From: Lutacidiplasma sp049802875
GTDB lineage: Archaea > Thermoplasmatota > Thermoplasmata > Lutacidiplasmatales > UBA184
Direction: 5' to 3'
DNA length: 64,000 nt
Assembly: GCA_049802875.1 (NCBI GenBank)
Contig: JBARNH010000040.1
Location: 15,504-79,503 of the forward strand
A model generated the notes under the pieces. It had not been told where the DNA came from. It saw only the letters and a list, made by a program, of their open reading frames with translations, and ran no database searches. The translations under genes and the position numbers were made by a program. Shown in pieces: positions 15,062-23,136 of the stretch. The stretch's first letter is position 1. Each line of letters opens with the position of its first letter.

Positions 15062-17635
15062 CTAGCTCCAGGTGATCAACCGATACACGTTGTGGCCGCT
15101 CACGTCCACAGCGCCGATGGTGGGCTTCGCGGTGTGGCCCTTCACAGCCCCGACGGTGAAGGCATAGACCCCGTTCGGGTCATAGAACGTAATCGTCGAG
15201 GTGGTCGACCATAGGGTCACTCCGCCCAGCGTCACGGACCAGAGCTTTCCGGACGGCAGCCCTTTCTCGGTGTATACCACCTTGTACAGGGTGACCGACA
15301 CGAGCGGGTGATCATCGCCGCCGACGGTGATCGCGCCACTGTTGTTGTAGGGCAGTACGCCGTACGGGTCACTGGGCGACCCGTAGTTAGCCCAGTAGTT
15401 ACCGCCCTCCCAAGACAGACCAAGGATGCTTCCCGTGAGCGACCAGCCGTTGACGGTGCGCACGTCCGTGGACGGCTGCACCGAGACGTTCCACCGGTCC
15501 GTGTAGACGACGGAGGCGCCGCTGTAGATGTCGACCGTCGGGGTCACTGCGGTAGTGGGGGTGACGAACGCGTTGTTGTAGATCAGGTTCCCCGAGGACC
15601 ACAGGATCATCGCGATCTGGGCCCCGTAAAGGCCGACGGCTCCGGGGTCCGCTGCCGGCGCAGCGATCGGCACGAACACGTTCCCCCAGATGGTGTTGTG
15701 CGTCCCGCCGTAGATCATCAGCCCGTCGCTCATCACCTGGAACGTGTTCCCGGCGATGAGGTTGTCACTCGAGTACCAGAACACCACGCTCGCCTCCGTG
15801 AACCCGACGTCGTCCGCGAAAATCCATCCCGTGATCAATGGGGAGTTGACGAGCGAGACGTGGGTCACGTTCAAGAAGCCGATCTCAAGGTAGTTCGTCG
15901 TGGGAAGACCGAACTGGACGACGTTCGCCTCCTCGGGCTGGATGGTGATCGCCAACTCGAACGACGGCGCGTTCACGATCGATACGTAGGCCGTGGTGTC
16001 CACGATGAGGATTCCCGGGAAGACCGGGAAGAGGTAGTCGTTCCACTCCGCGAAGAGTGGGCTCAGAAGGCCCACTTGGTTGTTGTAGAGGACGTACGGG
16101 TTCGCGAACGTCCCGGCCCCACTTTGCGAGATCCCCGCGAGCTGGGCGTTCGAGGAAGCCCAGAGCGGCGTGTACACCCCGAGCGCAGTGTCCGGCGCCA
16201 GGTTCACCGTTCGGGAGGCCGCCCCGCTCAGCGTCATCGTCACCGGTTTCCGGTCGCTCAACAGGATCTGGTAGGTGTACTTCCCGGGCGGCAACCAGTA
16301 GGACGCCACTCCCGAGGTCGGGACCGGAGCCCAGGCGGCCGTGTTCTTGTCGAACTTCGTTCCGGGGGAGACGAAGATGAACGCATTCGAGGGGTTGACA
16401 TTCACCGTCTGGTGGACAGCCCCCGAAGGCACGGAGCCGGCCACTCCCCAGAGGGGGTAGAGCAGCGACGGACCGCTCGCGATGTCCGCGACCGGGTTCG
16501 CGCCGCCACTCGACCACTCCGCGATCCCCGCGGAGGTCTCGCCCGTGTCGGTCCCGAAGTCGAATGCCGCTGGGACGTCCTTGTAGACCGAGGTCCCGTT
16601 GGGCTGAGTCCACAGGCCGAACGAACCGGCGATATTCATCAGGTTCGTCTCGGACCCCCCGCCCGGGCCGCCGAGCATGATCTCGGCGTCATTGATCAGG
16701 AACCCGGTGGGGTTGACGGCCTTTCCGTTGATCTGTTGGTCGGGGCTCGGCGCCGGACCCGTCGGCGTGGCGAGGCCGGTCGAGTTGAACTCGGCGAAGT
16801 CGTACGACCCCGAGACCGACACGCCACTCTTCGACAGTGTGTAATTAAAGAACACCGTGGGGCGGTCGTTGTAGACGGTCACGTTGTTGTAGGTTGTGAT
16901 CGTGAACGGCGGCGCCACATCATAGGCCACGGTGCCGATCCCGATGTACACCTCGTCACCGATGAAAAAGCTCGCCGGCCCGTGGGCGTAGATTCCGTTG
17001 GGAGGGAAATAGAAGTTCGGGTTCGAGAAGTTCCAGATGTTGTCCTCGAAAACGAGGGTGTGAGAGCTCGCGTAGTAGACGGGGACGTTCTGGAGCCAAT
17101 ACTGATTGGCCGTGGAACCGAGTACGTCCACGTTCGTTCCCACGGTGTTCGCCTGGATCGTGAACTGGTCGGGTCCCGCCGCGCCGATGTAGAGCGGGTC
17201 GACCGCGTTCAACGTGAGCGACGCCTTGACGCTGTCCGTGTAGGAGATCGTGCCAACGTTCTTGCCGTTCTTCTCTTGGATTCCGAAGTCACCGAGGCCC
17301 ATGGGGGCCGGTGCGACGGAGTAGAGGGGGGAGATCACGCCGTTGGCGGCGGTTACGTCCGCATCAAAATTCGGTAGAAACACTTTGTTCATCGGGGCAT
17401 TATCGGCTTTGAGGGTGGCCAGCACTTGGCTCTCCAAGGCACTCGAGCCGGTGGGAGCGCTCGGGGCGGCCGGGGCCGACGAGGGGGCGGCCGCGGACGA
17501 GGGGCTCCCGTGACTTGCGGACCCTCCGGCCATGGCCAACCCACCGCCCACCGGCATCGCTGTCGCCGCCGGGAACACCATGATCGCCGAGACGACTATC
17601 ACTAGTGCCAAGAGCCCCTTACCGAGGTACGTCAT
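15062..17635 (-). CDS. Thermopsin-family secreted protein with beta-helix region
   Basis: Predicted secreted acid protease (peptidase family A5) of about 857 residues. A signal peptide (LGKGLLALVIVVSAIMVFPAATA) is followed by an Ala/Ser/Pro linker, then the thermopsin domain, recognised by VAPAPMGLGDFGIQ and repeated aromatic-rich beta segments. Residues about 570-760 look like a right-handed beta-helix (NLIAGNTFQVMSDGLMIYGG, NTIWGNVF, NLIYNNAF). The C-terminus carries the archaeal surface module TEKGLPSGKLWSVTLGG. No membrane anchor is seen. ATG 17635 is favoured by CTTAAAT about 29 bp upstream; ATG 17662 is in frame. Thermopsins suggest acidic surroundings. Confidence 0.82.
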   Translation of the reverse strand: MTYLGKGLLALVIVVSAIMVFPAATAMPVGGGLAMAGGSASHGSPSSAAAPSSAPAAPSAPTGSSALESQVLATLKADNAPMNKVFLPNFDADVTAANGVISPLYSVAPAPMGLGDFGIQEKNGKNVGTISYTDSVKASLTLNAVDPLYIGAAGPDQFTIQANTVGTNVDVLGSTANQYWLQNVPVYYASSHTLVFEDNIWNFSNPNFYFPPNGIYAHGPASFFIGDEVYIGIGTVAYDVAPPFTITTYNNVTVYNDRPTVFFNYTLSKSGVSVSGSYDFAEFNSTGLATPTGPAPSPDQQINGKAVNPTGFLINDAEIMLGGPGGGSETNLMNIAGSFGLWTQPNGTSVYKDVPAAFDFGTDTGETSAGIAEWSSGGANPVADIASGPSLLYPLWGVAGSVPSGAVHQTVNVNPSNAFIFVSPGTKFDKNTAAWAPVPTSGVASYWLPPGKYTYQILLSDRKPVTMTLSGAASRTVNLAPDTALGVYTPLWASSNAQLAGISQSGAGTFANPYVLYNNQVGLLSPLFAEWNDYLFPVFPGILIVDTTAYVSIVNAPSFELAITIQPEEANVVQFGLPTTNYLEIGFLNVTHVSLVNSPLITGWIFADDVGFTEASVVFWYSSDNLIAGNTFQVMSDGLMIYGGTHNTIWGNVFVPIAAPAADPGAVGLYGAQIAMILWSSGNLIYNNAFVTPTTAVTPTVDIYSGASVVYTDRWNVSVQPSTDVRTVNGWSLTGSILGLSWEGGNYWANYGSPSDPYGVLPYNNSGAITVGGDDHPLVSVTLYKVVYTEKGLPSGKLWSVTLGGVTLWSTTSTITFYDPNGVYAFTVGAVKGHTAKPTIGAVDVSGHNVYRLITWS

Positions 17636-17863
17636 AGCGGAGCTCGGTAGGTTATACACCATTTAAGGCTTCTTCAAATTACCGGACCCGGGCCGCCTGT
17701 GTGCCGCCCAAGACCCCCCAATCGCGCATTCTCTAGAGTGGGGAGTTCGACACTCGGGTGGGGGAGGGGGGATTCTGGGAGCCGTAAAGTACTGAGGGCC
17801 GATTCTTACTTGGGGAACGTCCGCGAGAGCCCTCGAGCGAACTCTCAGCGGGTCCGGTTTCGT

Positions 17864-20800
17864 ATGGAGTGCTTGAAGCGGGACCGTCGACTGTTCGGGA
17901 GCTTGCCCTCGGACTCGGAGGGTCCGGTGCGGGAAGCGGTCGGGTCGAGGAACGCTTCTGACCCGCTAAGGGCTCTCTTTCGCCACCGGGGGGGACCACG
18001 CGGGAGGTCCAGGGGCAACAGCCGCGCTCGGGCGACGGCTCTCTTTGTGACCGTGTTGCTCCTGACGGTTGCCGTCGCAGCCGTAGGCCCTGCGTCGGCG
18101 AGCGCGGTGAGCTCCGGCCGAACGCCAACGAATTCCGCGGCTAGTTACCCGGTGACCGGAACCGTCTTCGGGTACTTCCAGAGCAACGCTACCTCGACCC
18201 CCGTACCGATCTCCGGGGACACGGTCGATGCCGTAGAAAGCAGCTGCGTTCCGTTCGTAAATTCCCTCGCTAGCTGTACTCCCAATGCCACCGCGACGAC
18301 GGGTCCCTCGGGCGGCTATTCCCTATCGCTGCCGAACGGGACCTACGACGTCTACTCGTCCCCCGTCGGGGAATACGGCGGTGATTGGACCACCGTTACC
18401 GTGCGAGGGACTGCGGCGACCGCGCCGACGATCGACAGCTTCTTCGAGCTGACCTACACCAACACTACCTTCGACCTGCCGGGCTTCACGTCCCTCTCTG
18501 GTTACATCGACGACCACTCTGACACCCAGATTCCGGTCCTCTCGTACACCTCGGATGGGACGTTTTACGTCAACTCTTCCGGCGACCTCGTGTTCTACTC
18601 GTTCCCCGACCGGAGCATTGAGAGAATCGCCCCGTGGGACATGTTGTACGACCAGATCGGATACGTGGGCGAGCTGAACAATTACTTCTACCTCACCTTC
18701 GACGGGTCGTATGCCTACGAGATGGGCTGCGCCACGCCCAGGTGCAGCTCGCCCGGCGCGCTCACGGTCTATGCGGTGAACGTCACCACGGGAAGATCGT
18801 TCATCTGGAACACCGGCGTTTCCGTGATGAATACGCCCACCAACGCGCAGGTCAACCTGGTCGGTCGCAACGGAAACGATTCCCTGATGTCCCTCGTGAC
18901 CTCCAACGGGACGATCCGCCTCTACAACCCGTGGAACGGGACGGCATGGATTGCCGGCACGATTCCCTACTTCGAGGCCAACAACATCTACTGGGTCCCG
19001 TTCCTGAATTCGTTCGTTAACGTCGAGGCAGGGGGCAGCACAGCCGACGAGGTCGAACAGCTCGAGTTGGAAGGGCCCGGGAGCGGAACGAGCTTCGTAC
19101 CCGTCTTCGGTCCCGTGGTCAACGGCCCCGGAGGGATCAAGTCGAACGGCGTCAATGGGCTGGCCTTCAATCTCACCCTCGATGAGATGTCCTACGACTA
19201 CGGTTCTTCGGCGAGTGGGACCGGTCAGACGATCTACTCGTTCGCCGACGGGGTGCTGTCGACGCAGGAGTCCTACGTGCTGGAGAAGGGAATTCCGTAC
19301 GGGCGATTTGTCGCGGACGACCACCGACTCGCGGTAACGACCGGGGCGCCGCTCGTCAACGCGTACTACGACCCAAACTTCTACAACCAGAGTTGGGTGA
19401 ACGACCCGTTCACGGGACAGTACTTCGACACGAACATCCAGGAAGGATTTCGAAACCCAAGCGAACCGAACCTGTTCGACAGTGCGGCCGGTTTCGACGG
19501 CGAAGCCGCGCACCAGTTCCTCAACGCCTCGACGGCGATCACGGCCTACTCCGTCAATTGCGCGAGCGTCACAGGTGCGGCTATCGAGTGCCCGTTGCTC
19601 GGTACGACGCCCGGTACGAAGCTCGGGACGATCTACTACGTCTCGGAGCTGCCCGCGGGTTCCTACCCTTACCCGGCCACCGCGCCGCTCGCCCAGGACC
19701 GCCCGCCTCCTCCGCTCGTCCTCTCGGAGACGAGCGATTCTTCGAGCGTGACCGTGACGTGGGGAGCTCCGTCAATTTATCCGGTCCTGAACTACACCTT
19801 CTACTGGGGATTCAGCCCGTCGGCGCTCACGCAGCACGTGAACCTCGCCTCGGACGACCCTCGCTTCACCATTTCGGGCCTCTTCTCGGACGAGCAGGTG
19901 TACTACGGCGCGACCGTGACCGACCTCAATTTCATGAGCCCCCTCGCGTCCGGCGCGGCCGCCACGACCGGGCCGCCGGCGTTGGGACCGACGGGATTGA
20001 TCGCCAAGGCGACCAGCGCGAGAGAGGTGGACCTCTCCTGGACAAACCCGCCTGGCCCCGTGATCAACGACACGATGTACTATTCCACCGGCCCCTCGGG
20101 ACCGTTCACCGGCGAGTCCGAAGGGGCGGTGACCTCAGCCCTGGTGACGGGACTCTCCCCCGGCACCGAGTACTTCTTCGAGGTCGCCGCGTGGAACTCC
20201 TCCGTCCAGAGCCCCCGTTCCAACGAGGCCAGTGCGACGACCTTCGGGCCACCGCCAGCCCCTACTGGGCTCGCGGTCGCTTCGGTGGCGTCCTCCGCGG
20301 TGACCATCGGATGGGTGAACCCGGCGGGGCCGCTCCTCAACGACACCGCATTCTACGCGATGGCTCGGACGGGTCCGTTTACGGCCGTTTCGGAGGGGGT
20401 CACGACCTCGGCCAAACTGGAAGGACTGGCGCCGAACACTACGTACTACTTCGGGGTCACGGCGTGGAATTCCACAGGAGAGAGCGCCACGTCGAGCCTG
20501 GTGCTCGCGACGACGCTGGTAGCGGGCGCCCCGTTTCCTCCGTCCGCACCGACGGATCTGAACGCGACGACGCTCAACGAGACGTCCGTCCGGCTATCGT
20601 GGACCCCGCCTCCGGGCACCCTCGTGGGCTACACGGCTTTTTTCGGAAATGTGTCGGGGGACTACACGGTGAGTGATTACATCGCGAACGGGACCACGTC
20701 GAGCTACAACGTCACCGGGCTCACTCCGTCCACCACCTACTACTTCGTCGTGCGAGCGTGGGGCGTGGGCGGTCCGGGGAATCTGTCTCAAATGGCTCGC

Positions 20801-20959
20801 GCGACGACGGCCTCGCCTCCTCCGACGCCGGGGACGGGAAGTCAGACTCCCGCGGCAACGTTCTGGTGGCTCTATCTTCCACTAATGCTCGCGGTGGCCG
20901 TCGCGCTGATGCTGGTGGTCCGCCGAATCACTGTGCGCCGAGGGAAAGGCGAAGGGTAA
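17864..20959 (+). CDS. Large surface protein with fibronectin type III repeats
   Basis: An exported protein of about 1031 residues. A hydrophobic export segment (ATALFVTVLLLTVAVAAVG) lies about 58 residues from the chosen start and is followed by a CarboxypepD-reg-like beta domain (PSGGYSLSLPNGTYDVYSS). A long propeller-like or unknown region comes next, then four fibronectin type III domains (SVTVTWGAP, EVDLSWTNPPG, AVTIGWVNPAG, SVRLSWTPPPG), and a C-terminal TM helix with a basic tail. Many sequons suggest glycosylation. The start is uncertain: the frame is open from 17699, and GTG 17927 would shorten the N-terminal tail. It may mediate adhesion or polymer binding. Confidence 0.8.
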   Translation: MECLKRDRRLFGSLPSDSEGPVREAVGSRNASDPLRALFRHRGGPRGRSRGNSRARATALFVTVLLLTVAVAAVGPASASAVSSGRTPTNSAASYPVTGTVFGYFQSNATSTPVPISGDTVDAVESSCVPFVNSLASCTPNATATTGPSGGYSLSLPNGTYDVYSSPVGEYGGDWTTVTVRGTAATAPTIDSFFELTYTNTTFDLPGFTSLSGYIDDHSDTQIPVLSYTSDGTFYVNSSGDLVFYSFPDRSIERIAPWDMLYDQIGYVGELNNYFYLTFDGSYAYEMGCATPRCSSPGALTVYAVNVTTGRSFIWNTGVSVMNTPTNAQVNLVGRNGNDSLMSLVTSNGTIRLYNPWNGTAWIAGTIPYFEANNIYWVPFLNSFVNVEAGGSTADEVEQLELEGPGSGTSFVPVFGPVVNGPGGIKSNGVNGLAFNLTLDEMSYDYGSSASGTGQTIYSFADGVLSTQESYVLEKGIPYGRFVADDHRLAVTTGAPLVNAYYDPNFYNQSWVNDPFTGQYFDTNIQEGFRNPSEPNLFDSAAGFDGEAAHQFLNASTAITAYSVNCASVTGAAIECPLLGTTPGTKLGTIYYVSELPAGSYPYPATAPLAQDRPPPPLVLSETSDSSSVTVTWGAPSIYPVLNYTFYWGFSPSALTQHVNLASDDPRFTISGLFSDEQVYYGATVTDLNFMSPLASGAAATTGPPALGPTGLIAKATSAREVDLSWTNPPGPVINDTMYYSTGPSGPFTGESEGAVTSALVTGLSPGTEYFFEVAAWNSSVQSPRSNEASATTFGPPPAPTGLAVASVASSAVTIGWVNPAGPLLNDTAFYAMARTGPFTAVSEGVTTSAKLEGLAPNTTYYFGVTAWNSTGESATSSLVLATTLVAGAPFPPSAPTDLNATTLNETSVRLSWTPPPGTLVGYTAFFGNVSGDYTVSDYIANGTTSSYNVTGLTPSTTYYFVVRAWGVGGPGNLSQMARATTASPPPTPGTGSQTPAATFWWLYLPLMLAVAVALMLVVRRITVRRGKGEG

Positions 20960-21114
20960 GCTTCTGCGAAACGCCGACGACGGGAAGCCCCCCCGATCGA
21001 CCCTCGATGAAAGGGGCGGTTCGACGGTCTCTGGATCGGATCGCGCCACGAGGCTCCCATCGGGCCGTCGGTGCCCCGCCACCTTTTCACTCCGCCGGTA
21101 TTCGCCCCGGACCC

Positions 21115-23136
21115 ATGACCAATACCGACCTCGACGAGACCTGCATCAACACGCTCCGCTTCCTCGCGGTCGACTCCGTGGAACGGGCGAAGTCCGGCCA
21201 CCCGGGCCTTCCCTTGGGCGCCGCGCCGATGGCGTACGTCCTTTGGGACCGATTCCTCCGTCACAATCCGGCGGACCCTCTCTGGGTGAACCGCGACCGT
21301 TTCGTCCTTTCGGCAGGACACGGCTCAGCGCTCCTCTACGCCCTCTTGCACGTCACCGGCTACGACCTGCCCATCGAGGAGCTGCAGCAGTTCCGGCAGT
21401 GGGGGAGTCGAACCCCCGGTCATCCGGAGTACGGACGGACTCCCGGAGTTGAGGCGACCACCGGCCCGCTCGGGCAGGGATTCGCGATGGGAGTCGGAAT
21501 GGCCATCGCCGAACGCCACCTTGGCGCAATATTCAATCTCGACGGGATTCCCCTCGTGGATCATTACACGTACGGCATCGTTTCCGACGGCGACCTGATG
21601 GAAGGGATCGCCTCGGAAGCGGCGTCCCTCGCGGGAACGCTCGGGCTCGGGAAACTCATCTACCTCTACGACGACAACCACATCTCTCTCGAAGGACCCA
21701 CCCTCTGGGCGTTCACGGAGGATGCCGCGAAGCGTTTCGAGGCGTACGGCTGGCAGGTGCTGCACGTGGCGGACGGCAACGACCTTCTGGCCGTGGACTC
21801 GGCCATTCGCGAAGCCCGGACGGAAATGGCCCGCCCGAGCCTCATCTGCGTCCGAACCCATATCGGATACGGGAGTCCGGTCCAAGGTACCCGGGAAGCC
21901 CACGGCGAACCACTCGGTCCCGCGAACTTGAAGGCGACGAAGCAGAAGCTCGGCTGGCCCCTCGAACCGACGTTCCTCGTCCCGGCGGAGGCTCGGGCCC
22001 ATTTCCGCGAAGCGTTGCACCGGGGGGCCGAGTGGCAAAAGGAATGGGAGACCCTCCGCGACCAGTTCCGTACCAGCCACGCCGATACGGCCGTCCAGTT
22101 CGATGAGCAACTCGCCGGTACGCTTCCCCTCCACTGGGAGGCCGACCTTCCCTCGTTCCGCCCCGCCGACGGCCCGATGGCGACGCGCGACGCGTCACAG
22201 AAGGTCCTCAACGCGCTGGTGGGTCGTTTGCCGGCGCTGGTCGGGGGAGCGGCGGACCTCTCTCCTTCGACCAAGACCCTGCTGCCCGGGTCCCCTGACT
22301 ACTCGGCGGCGGACGCGGCCGGCCGGAACTTCCACTTCGGCGTTCGGGAGCACTCGATGGTCGGGGTCCTGAACGGGATGGCCCTGCACGGCGGTTTGCT
22401 GCCCTACGGCGGCACATTCCTCGTGTTCTCCGACTACGCACGCGGGTCGATCCGGCTGGCGGCGCTCCAGCAGACCCATACGGTCTTCGTCTTCACCCAC
22501 GATAGTATCGGGATGGGGGAAGACGGGCCGACTCACCAACCGGTCGAGCAGCTCGCGAGCCTGCGGGCGATCCCCGAACTGACGCTCATCCGCCCGGCCG
22601 ACGCGAACGAGACCGTCGCCGCCTGGCGACTCGCCATCGAACGCCCGGGACCGACGGCTCTCGTGTTCTCCCGACAGAAACTCCCGGTGATGGACCCGTC
22701 GTCGTATCCGATCGCCGACGGCGTCCCGCGGGGAGCGTACGTCCTCGCCGACGCCGACACGGGGCCACCTCAAGTGGTGCTCATCGCGACGGGCTCCGAG
22801 GTGCCGCTGGTCCTCGAGGCGCGTCAACGTCTCGCGGCCGAGGGGACCCATACGCGGGTGGTCTCGTTCCCAAGCTGGCGCCTTTTCGAGGCTCAGTCGG
22901 CCGCCTATCGGGACTCAGTCCTCCCCCCGGGGATCCCTCGAATTTCGGTCGAGGCGGGGGTGACCCTCGGTTGGTCCCGGTATGTCGGCCCGACCGGCGT
23001 ATCGATCGGGATCGACCGATTTGGGGCGTCGGCCCCGGGTCCGGTCGTCCAGCGGGAGCTCGGGTTCACGGTGGACCACGTGATCGAATGCGTGCGAAGA
23101 GTCCTCGGGACCCCGCTCGGTCAGGGGGGCTCGTGA
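21115..23136 (+). CDS. tkt: Transketolase, full-length bacterial type
   Basis: Thiamine-diphosphate enzyme that moves two-carbon units in the non-oxidative pentose phosphate pathway. The 673-residue chain contains both halves: the N-terminal ThDP domain with KSGHPGLPLGAAPMAYVLW, GPLGQGFAMGVGMA and the GDG-type cofactor motif VSDGDLMEG; and the pyrimidine-binding and C-terminal domains with FGVREHSMVGVLNGMALHGG and GEDGPTHQPVEQLASLRAIP. Most archaea split transketolase into two genes. A weak CCTTTTCAC box lies about 29 bp before the ATG. Its TGA overlaps the next gene's GTG, so it heads the pentose phosphate operon. Confidence 0.95.
   Translation: MTNTDLDETCINTLRFLAVDSVERAKSGHPGLPLGAAPMAYVLWDRFLRHNPADPLWVNRDRFVLSAGHGSALLYALLHVTGYDLPIEELQQFRQWGSRTPGHPEYGRTPGVEATTGPLGQGFAMGVGMAIAERHLGAIFNLDGIPLVDHYTYGIVSDGDLMEGIASEAASLAGTLGLGKLIYLYDDNHISLEGPTLWAFTEDAAKRFEAYGWQVLHVADGNDLLAVDSAIREARTEMARPSLICVRTHIGYGSPVQGTREAHGEPLGPANLKATKQKLGWPLEPTFLVPAEARAHFREALHRGAEWQKEWETLRDQFRTSHADTAVQFDEQLAGTLPLHWEADLPSFRPADGPMATRDASQKVLNALVGRLPALVGGAADLSPSTKTLLPGSPDYSAADAAGRNFHFGVREHSMVGVLNGMALHGGLLPYGGTFLVFSDYARGSIRLAALQQTHTVFVFTHDSIGMGEDGPTHQPVEQLASLRAIPELTLIRPADANETVAAWRLAIERPGPTALVFSRQKLPVMDPSSYPIADGVPRGAYVLADADTGPPQVVLIATGSEVPLVLEARQRLAAEGTHTRVVSFPSWRLFEAQSAAYRDSVLPPGIPRISVEAGVTLGWSRYVGPTGVSIGIDRFGASAPGPVVQRELGFTVDHVIECVRRVLGTPLGQGGS

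Noticed and set aside
15308..17377. A 689-codon open frame antisense to the thermopsin gene
   Set aside because: High GC makes long stop-free shadows. Its translation is Arg/Val/Asp-rich with no domain, while the other strand has a signal peptide and thermopsin motifs.
18323..19513. A 396-codon frame antisense to the fibronectin-III gene
   Set aside because: Charged low-complexity shadow without any motif.
21400..21425. GGGGG-AGTCGAA-CCCCC resembling a tRNA T arm
   Set aside because: It encodes conserved transketolase residues (WGSRTPGHPE) and no cloverleaf surrounds it.
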